A stretch of 64,000 nt of DNA, taken from contig PUDQ02000003.1 in the NCBI GenBank assembly GCA_002964805.2, forward strand, positions 2,666,001 through 2,730,000, read 5' to 3'. Both the position numbers and the translations under genes were made by a program. The stretch's first letter is position 1; each line of letters starts with the position of its first letter. Of the stretch, positions 34,653 to 45,147 are shown piece after piece. This DNA comes from Trametes villosa (Eukaryota; Basidiomycota; Agaricomycetes; Polyporales; Polyporaceae). The notes below the pieces were generated by a model. It ran no database searches. It was not told the DNA's origin and saw only the letters and a list, made by a program, of their open reading frames with translations.

Positions 34653-34964
34653 CCGCGCCATCACTGCCGTCGGCAACGTGCGCCCCGCGCCTCCCACGGC
34701 GCTGAGCGCTGTCCCGCCGCTGTCCCCGACGACGACGAGGCCCCCCTCCCCGTCCCCCCCCTTCCTGTCCTCCGTTTGAGACCGCGTCTTCACCAAACAT
34801 ACTTATTACTAGGGTTCCAGTTCGATTAATGCGCTCAATACAGGGATACAGGCTTTCACACTAGTACTAGGAGTAGAGTGTGAGCATAAGTCCGAAGCGC
34901 CCGCGCGCCCTTCCCGCCCTCCCCGCGCGAACGGCTCTCCGCCTGCGCGCCCTTCCCGCTTCAC
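34653..34964 (+). repeat. KDZ left TIR, middle piece
   Basis: Matches the reverse complement of about 44,575-44,886 with only a few substitutions; bounded by the 25-kb element and the 2.8-kb element. Confidence 0.9.
34958..34964. repeat. 7-bp target duplication of 2.8-kb element, left
   Basis: GCTTCAC; single copy in the intact KDZ right TIR (GAAGTGAGC context on the plus strand at about 44,573), double here. Confidence 0.88.
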
Positions 34965-37783
34965 CAGCAGCTGTTGTAGCCAAATACTGTCACGAACCGT
35001 GTAGCTCCCGTGACTGTTTTGCAATACGAACCGTCAGCTTCGTATTGTGTCACCAAGCTCCGGGGCAGCCACCGGGAGCTGCCTTATAAGGTAGGCAGCC
35101 CGGGGGAGGCCTGTTATCTCCCCAGAGATAACAGATCTGGGGAGATAAGGGCCTAATCTCACTGATTAGGCTCCACCCCTTATCCCCCGAGCTGCCCGGC
35201 CCTCCCGATAGCCTCGGGGGGCCGGCGGCTATTTGCCCCTTTGGGCACCATAGCCTGGTAGGTCCCCTCCCCCTAGCTCACTCATTTTCTATTCAATCTG
35301 GCTGGTTGTAGGCTCATTTTAAACGCATTTTCAAGGCAAACAAGACGCGGGTAATGCGACGCGGATTGGGTAAGTACTCACTGCGTCTCCCTGTGGACTT
35401 ACAGCCTCCTCTTCCCACAGAAAACAGGCCATAACTCGGCCGTTTCTTCGCGCGCGGGCGCGCGGAGTTTATCCCCAGGCTCAGATGATTAATGCGCACC
35501 TAACGAGCCCTTGCGCGCGCAAATCCGACCAGGCGTTCTGGTGCAGCGCCTGCCCCACCTCAGGGGCAGGCCTGCATGCTGCAACTCGGCCATTAGTGGC
35601 CGGATTCGCGTCGGAAAGGACTCCTTTTAAAGGTAATGTACTCTATACCCTGGGTGACCCATTCGCACGGCCGCGCGAGGCGCGGTTCCGGCCAGGGGAG
35701 GCGAGCAGTGCTCAGCCACAGCAGCCTCCCCTGGCTGATATCTCCACCAGTTCTTTCCCGATAGCTGTGGTTCGTACACCGTCTGAAAGCTGCCGAACGC
35801 AGCTATCAGGCGATGTATACACCTCAGCTATCCGTCCGCTTGAACTGACGATCTTCCCATGCCCTCCTCCTACCCCCCTTTGCCCCTCCCACCTTGCCAG
35901 GGGTGCTCTGGAGACTCTGTTTTTCGTTTGTTGGTACTCTGATAATGTGAGTAAAGGATCATGGGTTTGAGAAGGTCATCAGCACAGTCCATTGAACAGG
36001 AAAGCAATTTCTGATGCATTTACACCCCCTCCTCACTGAGTGTGCGATTTCTCTTCCGTTTCTCAAGCTACCGCCATGCGGTTTTTTGCAATGTGTACTC
36101 ACACACTTCCCGTACGTAGAGCATCTCTTAAAACCGTTATCGAGTATCTGTAGATGTCAGTAGACTACTATCAGTTTCAAAAGGAGACGGTCATTTACAC
36201 TACATGAGTCGACTGTATCATTCTGTGAGTACCCTCATGCTGATGCCAATAAAAATGCGCATCCAACGCATCCGGTTTCATCAAAATCGGCCGGAAATTG
36301 ATTGAAATACCAGTCTGACAGTGCTAGAGGCCTGTACTGCAGTACTGCACAGCTGTGCAGGCTCGGGCCTGTAAGACGCGTCTTACAGGCAATAGCTGTG
36401 CAGTAGTGAAGCACAGGGCTTCAGCAGAGGTTCGCCCATATCTCTGTCAGTTCTGCACCTATTGACACGATTCCTTTTGCGTTGGATTCGCAAAATCAGT
36501 CGCTTTCGGACCGTACCATTCGATCTGTAGTACATGCAGTAGAGGAGCCCCTGTGTACCGATGTAACTCCGCGCTGATAACGATTTTACCATACATCCTG
36601 AGGCCCGATAACGCTGTGGAGTGGTGTTCCTGGTAGGTACAGATGAGGGTACGAGAATGAAAAAAAGAGCTAAGCAAACGCTGGAAAACTGAGCGAGATA
36701 TTGCATAGTTTCTCTGGACACCCTTAGGAGCCAGAGAAAATAACATTACATGGATTCTGCTCGCGTTCTGGACACCGTAAGCATTCCTGAGCATATGAAA
36801 GAACACAAAGAATATGGGGAATCTGTTTGTAGGGGGCTGAGGTACCTACAAAGCGAAGGGTGAGAGAGAGGGGGGTAGGAGGAGGGCATGGGGAGAGCGC
36901 AGGTTCGAGCGGACGGATCGCTGAGGTGTATACATCGCCTGATAGCTGCTTTCAGCAGCTTTCAGACGGTGTATAAACCGCGGCTATCGGTGGAATACCC
37001 GCGGAGATATCAGCCAGGGGAGGCTGCTGTGGCTGAGCACTGCTCGCCTCCCCTGGCTGGAACCGCGCCTCGCGCGGCCGTGCAAATGGATCTCCCACAA
37101 TATAGAGTACGTTACCTTTAAAACAAGCCTATTACGACGCAATTCCGGCCACTAATGGCTGAGTTGCAAGATGTAGGCCTGCCCCTCGGGTGGGACAGGC
37201 GCAGCACCGGAACTGCTGGACCGTTTGGCGCGCGTGCGGGCTCGTCCGGTGCGCATGGACTACCCGAGTCTGGGGATATAATCTGCGCGCGTGCGCGCAG
37301 AGGAACGGCCGAGATATGGCCTGTTTACTGTGGGCAGAGAGGGGTGTAAGCCTGGTGGTAAGCGCGGTAAGTACTTACCTAATTTGCGTCGCATTACCCT
37401 TGTCTTGTTCGCCCTGGAAATGCGTTCAAAACGCGCCTACAATCAGCCTGATTGAGTACAAACTGAGTGAGCAATGGAGGGAGCACCTACCAGGCTATGG
37501 TGCCCAAAGGGGCAAATAGCCGCCGGCCCCCCGAGGCTATCGGGAGGGCCGGGCAGCTCGGGAGATAAGGGGAGGGGCCTAATCAGTGAGATTAGGCCCT
37601 TATCTCCCCAGATCTGTTATCTCTGGGGAGATAACAGGCCTCCCCCGGGCTGCTTACCTTATAAGGCAGCTCCCGGTGGCTGCCCCGGAGCTTGGTGACA
37701 CAATACGAAGCTGACGGTTCGTATTGCAAAACAGTCACGGGAGCTACACGGTTCGTGACAGTATTTGGCTACAGCAACTGGTG
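34965..37783. mobile_element. 2.8-kb fold-back element (non-autonomous, unclassified)
   Basis: Starts CAGCAGCTGTTGTAGCCAAA and its right end read inward is CACCAGTTGCTGTAGCCAAA. Arms of about 920 bp (34,965-35,885 and 36,868-37,783) are inverted copies with several substitutions and small indels. They contain many hairpins (GATAAC/GTTATC and GCCTAATC/GATTAGGC pairs). The middle 1 kb has no transposase-like frame. The flanking 7-bp duplication GCTTCAC (34,958-34,964 and 37,784-37,790) is perfect, and the KDZ TIR resumes exactly. hAT elements leave 8 bp and P elements 7-8 bp, so the superfamily is open. It probably moves with a transposase encoded elsewhere. Confidence 0.88.
36367..36390. repeat. 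perfect 24-bp palindrome in the element centre
   Basis: GCCTGTAAGACG followed directly by its reverse complement. It is flanked by wider imperfect symmetry (ACAGCTGTGCAG ... ATAGCTGTGCAG). Confidence 0.85.
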
Positions 37784-37790
37784 GCTTCAC
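37784..37790. repeat. 7-bp target duplication of 2.8-kb element, right
   Basis: Second GCTTCAC, followed by TCGCGCGAGCAGC of the KDZ TIR. Confidence 0.88.
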
Positions 37791-38118
37791 TCGCGCGAGC
37801 AGCTCCCTGCATGCGCGAGAGGCCCCCCGCCAGCGCGCACGATGCCGCGCGCGCGCAGGGTTCCCCCCGAGCCACTGTGTATACTTGTGGGCGGGGCGGC
37901 CCCTTAGCCTGCCCCGGTCACACGGTGTGCCGGGCTAATGAACCCGGTTATTTGTGATAACTGGGTTGGGGGCGCGCGGGCGCGGACGGGATTGCGCGGG
38001 TATACAGAGCACTGTGCGGCCTTGTCGCGCACCGGCGCAGACATGCGTGAAGGTAGCGCGAGGGGCGGCGCACTCGCGCGCGCAGTCGCGCGCGGTCGGC
38101 GGGGCGCGGCTAGATCGC
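37791..38118 (+). repeat. KDZ left TIR, inner piece
   Basis: Matches the reverse complement of about 44,250-44,572. Includes a degraded inner copy of the element terminus (TGAACCCGGTTATTTGTGAT, to 37,960) and then a GC-rich part (GCGCGAGGGGCGGCGCACTC) shared with the right TIR; similarity fades near 38,118. Confidence 0.82.
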
Positions 38119-38560
38119 CATGCCGGGGAGGAACTTCGCACGATAGACCCGAGGGCGCGGGTCTATTAGAAACCTTCGTCGTGTATTAATGAAGGCAGTA
38201 AGTACGGGAAGCGAAGTACATTAGGCGATGTGAAGGGGGCGGGGAGGATGGACGTGCAGAAAGCGAGTAATGGAGACGACAGCGTAGATGGTAAAGCAAT
38301 AACAAGGCGCGGAAATTCGCGCGCGAAGGGGAAGGGGGGAGGGGGGTACATGGGAGGGGGGGGGGAGATAGGGGCGGCAACAGACGGCGGCTAACAGATT
38401 ATCGGTATCTAGACAAGGGAGACAGCGGAGGGGCGCGGGGCGATATGAGAGCAAAAGAGAGCCTGGGGAGGGAGGTGTTCGATGAGCAGCGGTAGATAGC
38501 GGAGGCGGAGGGGGTATAGTGGGCGAGACAAGCGGAGGCACGTAAAGCGGCAGGGCCACT
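38119..38560. other. G-rich spacer in KDZ element
   Basis: About 440 bp of G-rich sequence with runs such as GGGGGGGGG near 38,360, between the left TIR and the severed tail of the transposase gene. No gene. Confidence 0.5.
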
Positions 38561-39263
38561 TCACGATTTACTCTTCGCTCCGCCGCGCCCGCGCCCACGC
38601 CCGCGACCACGCCCGCGTCCTCGTCCGCGCCCTGTCTCGTCGTTCTTGCTCGCCGGGGCGCCGTCTGTCGCGCTTTGGGAGTCCGTCTCATTGGCGCCAC
38701 CAGGGCCAGTCGTGGGGAGACTCGTAGCCGCTCCGGGCGGCAGGGTGATGGACGAGGGCGCGTGAGAGGCGGACGTGGTCGACGGCGGGGACGTCGACGC
38801 GGGGGTGTTCGCCGCGAGGGCGTTCGTGGCGGGGATGTTCGGCACGGGCGTGGTCGTTGCAGGCGCGGTTGACGGCGGGGTCCCCGTCGACGCGGGGGCG
38901 TCCGTCGCGTTCGTCGCGTGCGAGGATGTCGCGGGGGCGTTCGTCACGGGCGAGGACGTGGACGCGGAGCTGTTCGTCGCGGGGGCGTTCGTCGCGGGGG
39001 TATTCGACGCCGGCGTGTCGAACGGCGGGGATGCCGAGGCGGCGTCCAAGGCGGGGGTGTTCGTCGACGAAGACGTCGACGCGAAGGCGTCCATCGCGGG
39101 CGTGTTCGTCACGGGCGTGTTCGTCGCGGGCGTGTTCGTCGACGCGAAGGCGTCCGTCGCGGGCGTGTTCGTCGCGGGGGTGTTCGTCGTCGCGGGGGTG
39201 TTCGTCGTGGGCGAGGACGTCGATGCGGAGGTGGTCGTCGCGGGCGTGTTCGCACCAGTGGGT
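38561..39263 (-). pseudogene. severed C-terminal tail of the KDZ transposase
   Basis: Frame continuing the transposase beyond the inserted tRNA-related element. It has many Thr/Asn/Ala/Pro repeats (TNTPATNTPATDAFAST) and ends in an (RG)n basic tail then AKSKS before the stop. It is out of reach of the present transposase frame, which now stops inside the insertion. The repeat-rich composition matches the low-complexity part on the other side, so I take it as the former C-terminus and not a separate gene. Confidence 0.6.
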
Positions 39264-39936
39264 GTGGACAGGATATAGTTTCCTCCTGGAATTGCTGTAG
39301 TGCGCACTGCAGTTTCTCCAGCAACATCAGGGCCTGAAGTTGCTGCAGAAACTATGTTGCACGGCAGCCTTCCCCAAGGAAAGGAAAATGCGCCATAATG
39401 CAGAAGTTGCCACCAGCAGGGATTGAACCCGGGACCTAAAGGTGTCCAGGAACTAACCCAACTAATATTAACCACTACACCATGGTACTGTTGCTTTTCC
39501 AGGGTTCCAATTGCAATATATCACCGCTTTTTTGGCCCCCCACCCTCTATAGTAGCTCAATATGCACTCTATACAGGCTATAAGAACCCCTATAGTATGG
39601 TGTTTGGTCGCACTTTTGACCGCTTTTTAGATACTCTCTGTAGACACTTACTATAGGTATAGGGGAGCCAAAAGATAGTGATATATTGGGATTACACCCT
39701 AGGGAAAGTAACAGACTGGTGGTGCAGTGGTAAGCACTAGTAACTCCAATGATGCTCAGATCATGGAGGTCCCGGGTTCAATCCCTGCTAGTGCCACTTT
39801 CCGCACTTTCCACATTTTACCTCCTTTGGAAGCTGAGTCCGTGACATAGTTTCTCCAGCAACTTCAGTCCCTGGTGTTGCTGGTGAAATTGTAACGCGTT
39901 TTCCAGCAACTGTAGGAGAAACTATATCCTGTCTAC
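39264..39936. mobile_element. tRNA-related fold-back element in the transposase gene
   Basis: Both ends read GT(G/A)GACAGGATATAGTTTC inward. Each arm of about 270 bp carries, in inverted orientation, a tRNA-like Pol III promoter. Left arm (minus strand): A-box CCATGGTGTAGTGGTTA and B-box GGGTTCAATCCC near 39,425-39,490. Right arm (plus strand): A-box TGGTGCAGTGG near 39,720 and B-box GGGTTCAATCCC near 39,775. Acceptor arms do not pair, so these are not working tRNA genes. The arms also share GTTTCTCCAGCAAC motifs. No protein coding. It looks like two tRNA-headed SINE-like units joined tail to tail. A target duplication could not be fixed because the flanks themselves are palindromic. Confidence 0.7.
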
Positions 39937-42900
39937 AGGGACGCCTCCGCTGTTGACCACGAGGCGCTCGGATGCGACGGCGTCGTCCGCAGAAGTCACC
40001 GTCTTCGGCCCCACCCCTTTGGCGGCTGATGCAGGACGCGGCGAGGGCGGACGCGGAGGGGGAGACGGCGCGGGCGCCGACGCGAACAAGGCCGATTCCA
40101 GCGTAGACCGCGCGGCGGCCGATACAGACGCGAGCGCGAGCGCTGTGGCAACAAGGGGTGGCGAGGGCAGGGAAGTCGAAGGGCCCGAGGGCAGCGCGGG
40201 CGCGGGCGCGGGCGCAGCGGTCGAGGCGGAGGAGGGCAGCCCGGAGGGCGCCGATGCTGACGACGGCGCGGGCGCAGCAATGGAGGGCGGCGCAAGCGCG
40301 GCGATCGAGGACGGCACGGGCGCGGCGGTCGCGGACAGCGCGGTCGCGGACGGCGCGGTCGCGGACGGCGCGGTCGCGGACGGCGCGGTCGCGGAGGTTG
40401 CGGACGGCGCGGGCGCGGCGGTCGAGGCGACAGGGAGCGACCCGGGTGCGGGCGGAGGCGTCGACGTGAGCGTGCCCGTCGAAGCGGGCATCGACGAGGG
40501 CGAGGGCGGCGTAGACGACGTGCCGCCACGCCCGGTGAGTACGCTCTGCGCGACTAGGGCGGGGTATATCGCACCAAGCCGCTGGCCGGGACTAGGGGTG
40601 CCGTTGAAGCCCTCCAGGGCATAGATCTTCTCAATGTACACTAACAAACGCGCATTGACGCGCCGGCGTCGAGTGGTGTGAGCGCGGAGTGGCCCGAGCC
40701 AGGGGTCGCGGCGTAGGGCGAGGTCGTCCAAGACGACATCGAACAGCTCGTCCTCGTCGCGAATCGCCGTGTGCAAGCGACGGACTTCGACGTTGAGGCG
40801 CAGGATCTCCTCTTGAGCGCGCTCGATGCGGTTCGCGACGCGCATCATGTGCCGCACAGCCGGCTGCTTCCACGGCTTCTCCTGGAGATCACCGCGAGTG
40901 TCGCGGAGGAGGTCGAATTCCTCGACGAACTCCATCCGCGACACTCGGGACCAGTCGAGCGCCGGGCGCGGGGGCGTGAGGGCTGCGGCCGCGGCGTTGT
41001 AGTTCTTCACCGCGGTGCGGATAGCCTTGCACCGCGTCTGGAGGTGCTTCGCGATGTGAGTACGAACGCGATACGCTACGAAACGCGGGTTAGTGTTAGG
41101 TTAAGTTAGTAGGGCGGAGACGTACCCGTCTGTGCGAGGTTGAGCCGGTGGAGCTCGAACAGGCGCTGTACTACGAGGCGCTGCAGATGTCCGAGCGCGC
41201 GCTGATACTTACGCGTGGCTATGTACTCCTTCATCTGGATGTACTGCGGATCTCCCGGCTGCCAGGTGTTGACGATGCCCATCTTCACCTCCAGCGCGGT
41301 GACCTCCAGGAGGAGCGCCTTGTGCCGATCTTTCAACTGACGGCGGCGGGTCTCCGCACGGCGGGTAGCTGACGCGTCCGCCGCGTACGTCGTGGGGGCG
41401 GCGACAGGCGGGAGGAAGGAGAGGGTAGGCCCTGTGGGGACGTAGTCCGGGGGAATGGTAGCCAGGAACCGTTCCTCCGCGTCCTCCAGCTCCGCACTTA
41501 AAAATGAGCGTGATGGAGACTGCGGATTGATGAGGACGTACTTGATGGAATTGAATTCTTGCAGTGCCTCCACATACGCGATGGCGTGGAGATCCTCAGG
41601 GAGCTCCTGTCCGAGGCGGTCGAAGTATTGCAACTCATCTTGACGGTAACGCTTGAGATCGTCCACGGTGAGCCCGGCGGCGTCCAAGTCGTCAGAGAGC
41701 TCGGGCGTCGAGTTGTTGATGATCTCCAGGGCTTGACGGTAGTTGTTGTAGAGCATGAGCCCGAGGTTCTGGTACTTCTCGTCGTCCCAGTGACGAAAGA
41801 ACGCATCAATCAGTACACGCCGGCGATAAGGCGAGGCGTACCTGACAATGGGCGCAAGATGATTGGACGCGCTGAAAATGCGCTCCATCACCTCTAGATC
41901 TTCGAGGCCGATGCCCCGGAAGATGTTCGGGTGGTTGCGCAGCTGACACTGGTAGTTGTGAGAATAGCCGTGGAAGGCGTTGACGCAGACGCGAGATCCA
42001 GATTCCAAGAAGGCCGCTCCCAAGGAGCTGGCTTTTACCGTCCCCTCGAAGGTGCACCCAATGTCGAAGCCAGCGAGGGTGGGCTCATTGAGCACCTCCA
42101 AGATCTTCGCGATAATAGAGAGGGGGTACTTGGCCCTGTGACCTGCCGGTCAGCGAGGCGAAGCGATGGAAAGGGGCGGTACTTACAACTCTCCGCTTCG
42201 CACCATATCCACCAGCCACAAGATCAGCCCGTGCCGGCACGCGCTCGCAAACGAGCCGGTCTCGTCGAAGATGCCGAACACCCGCTTCTTCTCCTCGGCA
42301 GCGGCGGCCTTCCAGTTCTTCGTGCAACTGGAAACGACGGCAGAGCCGTCCGTCGGATCACCCTCCTCCGGTTCCCCGGATCGCTTGGCGCTGGGGCTGT
42401 CGTCGTCGTCGCTGTCGTCGTCGGCGGCGTCGGCGGTGGCCGTGTCGGCGGTGGCGGCGGTGGCCGTGTCGGCGGTGGCGGCGGTGGCCGTGTCAGTGGT
42501 GGCGGCGGTGGCCGTGTGAGCCGTGGCAGCGGAATCGACAGGCGGCCGGGAGCGAACTTCGTTCGCGAACTTGTTGACGAAGCTGTTCGAGAGGAAGTAG
42601 TCGCTACCTTCGAATACCCGCTCGTCGCCGGCACGGCGCCCGCCGCGAGGCGCGAGGCGCTTGAGCGAATTGTTGCCGTCCATAGCGTACAGCCGAGAGA
42701 AGAGGAGGAGGGGGTCGTCGTTCAACTGCATGGGATTAGTATGCACATCGGGAGGAGAGACAAGCCTCTCTCACCTTGTATCCACATGGCGGGCACGCGT
42801 TGAGCACGCGCCAGTTGGGCGTATCGCGGCCGAGAGCCCGCGACACGCCCTGAGCAACCTCCCTCATGATATGAAGGTAGATATCAAAGGCGTCCGAGAG

Positions 42901-44034
42901 GGCGGAGCGATACGAGCGCCGGTAGGGGACCTTCACAGAACACAATGTTCGGGGCGGCAAATAGGGGCATACAAGTGAAGTATGCGCATGACGACGGGGG
43001 CGAGGTGTACGTATGAGGGAGAGGGGGGGGGGGGAGGGCGTGAGGACCTAACGAGAACCGAGCATACAACGAGGTGGGAGAGGTTGCTTACCGAGTAATA
43101 GTGGCACATGAGCTTGGCGAACGCCTCGATGCTGAACGACGCCTTGAAAAGGCGGATGCACCGGAGGAGCTCCAACGTCTTGAGGGAGATAGCCAGGGAC
43201 GGTTGCAAGGGGACCGTACCGAGATACCCACTGAGCACCAATGCCTCAGCGCGAGTCTCGCAGGTGCTGGGCATCGGGATCGTCGCGGTGTGGCTGAGGT
43301 CGTAGAAGTCGAGAACATCGATGGCAAACGTTGAGGGAGATGACGAGGGGGCGGTGTCCTGCTCCGAAGGAGGAGAGGCGGCAGGGGCTTCATCGTCGGG
43401 ACGGGGGGAAGGGGAAGGGCCAGCTCGCCACTGCAGGAAGGCGGCAACGATCTTCGGGATGAGGGGCCGCCAGTTCTCATCCATATTATGGATGCGATGA
43501 CCCCAGGTGCGCTCATCCTTCGAATGGTAGCCGCGGCGGCTACGTGAGTTTAGCATCGATGACAGGAAGCAGAGGGATCGGGGGCGTACCGCATAGAGAG
43601 AATGTCCCGAATCTGCACCGCGTCCTCCCCCTCCGCGTGCTCGTCAACGTTCACCCAGTCCGCTGCATCGTCGGCGTTGTGTGTGTCAACTTCCATGGGG
43701 ACGTCGGCGTCATCGTCTGACCCGTCGTCGTCCTGGCGAGAAGTGGAAGGTTGGAGTTGCTCGAGCAACTTGCGCGAGCTGCTCCCAAGGCCTGCATCCT
43801 TCAATCATTGTCAACACGGACGACATAGCGGGGGGACTCACCTGTTAGATTGGCCGAGTGCCGGTTCTCCATGTCCAGTTTCTCCTGCATCATCGCCATG
43901 GGGCCTATAGACTTTGAGATGAACGTCTTGAACGCCCCAGAGAGGAGCCCGGGGCCTGCGGGGCCTGCGGCGAGGGCGTCGATCGGGGTTGGACGGGACG
44001 CCGTAACATGTCGGGAGGCTCGTTTCCTCTTCAT
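39922..44034 (-). CDS. KDZ (Kyakuja-Dileera-Zisupton) transposase, tail truncated
   Basis: ATG 44,034 (MKRKRASRHVTASRPTPIDA), about nine exons. Upstream (minus strand) lies TATA-like GCGTATATCTC. In order: N-terminal helical part (FKTFISKSIGPMAMMQEKLD); RGYHSKDERTWGHRIHNMDE; LSGYLGTVPLQPSLAISLKT; the Cys block ending CPPCGYK; DGNNSLKRL, DYFLSNSFVNKFANEV; an Ala/Thr repeat insert; EEGDPTDGS; ETGSFASACRHGLILWLVDM; core GFDIGCTFEGTVKASSLG, NAFHGYSHNYQCQLRNHP, GLEDLEVMERIFSASNHLAP, LYNNYRQALEI; later helices (YIATRKYQRALGHLQRLVVQ, LNVEVRRLHTAIRDEDELF). These are typical KDZ motifs. The last exon has an Ala/Pro-rich repeat tail and now ends VPVDRI-stop, the stop being supplied by the inserted fold-back element; the rest of the tail is at 38,561-39,263. 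The core has no stop, so catalytic function could remain. Confidence 0.88.
42420..42535. repeat. 24-bp tandem repeats in KDZ transposase exon
   Basis: Repeats of GCGGTGGCCGTGTCGGCGGT plus 4 bases, giving the (AATADTAT)n insert on the minus strand. Confidence 0.8.
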
Positions 44035-44249
44035 GGGGACCCAGACAGGAGAGCAGAGATATACGCGGTGGTGGGGGGAGTATAGATGGTGGGAGATGGG
44101 TGTAAGTGCCTCGAAGTCGCAGGCGCTCGACGTGCAGCGCTCCGTAGCCGGGAGGCTCTCCGTGGGAACACGCGCCAAGGGGCCGGGCCTAGGACACAGT
44201 GGCAATGCGCCGTCGCGTGGCGCGCGATCTCGAGGTACAGATCACGATC
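44035..44249 (-). promoter_or_regulatory. KDZ transposase promoter region
   Basis: Lies between the transposase ATG and the inner edge of the right TIR. Contains TATA-like motifs on the minus strand (CTATACTCC and GCGTATATC) within about 70 bp of the ATG. Confidence 0.4.
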
Positions 44250-45139
44250 GTAGCCTGCGCCCCGCCGATCGCGCGCGACTGTGCGCGCGAGTGCGCCGCC
44301 CCTCGCGCTGCCTTCCCGCATGTCTGCGCTGGTACATAGCAAGCTGCACAACGTTCTACGCTCGCGCGGGTCCGCCCGCGCGCGGACCCTCCGCCTGATC
44401 ATCACAAATAACCGGGTTCCTTAGCCCGGCACACCGTGTGACCGGGGCAGGCTAAGGGGCCGCCCCGCCCACAAGTATACACAGTGGCTCGGGGGGAACC
44501 CTGCGCGCGCGCGCGCGCGGCATCGTGCGCGCTGGCGGGGGGCCTCTCGCGCATGCAGGGAGCTGCTCGCGCGAGTGAAGCGGGAAGGGCGCGCAGGCGG
44601 AGAGCCGTTCGCGCAGGGAGGGCGGGAAGGGCGCGCGGGCGCTTCGGACTTATGCTCACACTCTACTCCTAGTACTAGTGTGAAAGCCTGTATCCCTGTA
44701 TTGAGCGCATTAATCGAACTGGAACCCTAGTAATAAGTATGTTTGGTGAAGACGCGGTCTCAAACGGAGGACAGGAAGGGGGGGGACGGGGAGGGGGGCC
44801 TCGTCGTCGTCGGGGACAGCGGCGGGACAGCGCTCAGCGCCGTGGGAGGTGCGGGGCGCACGTTGCCGACGGCAGTGATGGCGCGGGTGGCGGTGATCAC
44901 TACTCAACGCCGGGCGGCAGTTCTTATCAGTATCTAGCGGCTTATCAGCGTTGTTGATCGCTATCAGGCAGGCACTACCGTTTATAGGGGGGGAGCAGCT
45001 CTTTCTCTATTTGGGGGGAAGGGATTTATTGGCAGTAATACTGGCAGTGGAGAGCTTTAGGCAAATCAAGGCCCCTTAGCCTGCCAAGGTCACACGGTGT
45101 GCCGGGCTAAGGAACCCGGTTATTTGTGATGATCAGGTG
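44250..45139 (-). repeat. KDZ right TIR (intact, about 890 bp)
   Basis: Uninterrupted counterpart of the three left pieces. The outer 746 bp (44,394-45,139) are themselves bounded by inverted copies of the element terminus (CCTGATCATCACAAATAACC at 44,394 and its reverse complement ending at 45,137), so the block has the shape of a MITE. Includes a (GC)n run near 44,506-44,520. Confidence 0.9.
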
Positions 45140-45147
45140 TCCGCGAC
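45140..45147. repeat. 8-bp target-site duplication of KDZ element, right
   Basis: TCCGCGAC, perfect copy of 9106-9113. Confidence 0.9.

Larger units (their letters stand above)
9114..45139. mobile_element. KDZ DNA transposon, 36,026 bp with three nested insertions
   Basis: Outer element of the nest. Both ends read inward as CACCTGATCATCACAAATAA and are flanked by a perfect 8-bp duplication. Terminal inverted repeats are about 890 bp: right 44,250-45,139; left in three pieces, 9114-9366, 34,653-34,964 and 37,791 to about 38,118. Subtracting the 25,283-bp and 2,819-bp insertions, their duplications, and a roughly 670-bp insertion in the transposase gene leaves about 7.2 kb. The only gene of its own that I see is the KDZ transposase at 39.9-44.0 kb. 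Some KDZ elements of mushrooms are known to carry TET/JBP dioxygenase genes; I see none here. The right TIR is intact and gives the reference for the interrupted left one. Confidence 0.92.

Noticed and set aside
38561..39475. 304-codon frame as an independent gene
   Set aside because: Its first ~70 codons lie in the inserted tRNA-related element and the rest fits as the lost tail of the KDZ transposase.
39718..39797. tRNA gene in the right arm of the fold-back element
   Set aside because: A- and B-boxes are present but the acceptor stem does not pair and the anticodon arm is over-long; tRNA-derived, not a working tRNA.
9114..45139. Reading the two ends as TIRs of one 36-kb mega-transposon with all genes as its own cargo
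   Set aside because: The internal CAC and GCTTCAC duplications and exact resumption of the KDZ TIR show that the 25-kb and 2.8-kb parts are later, separate insertions.
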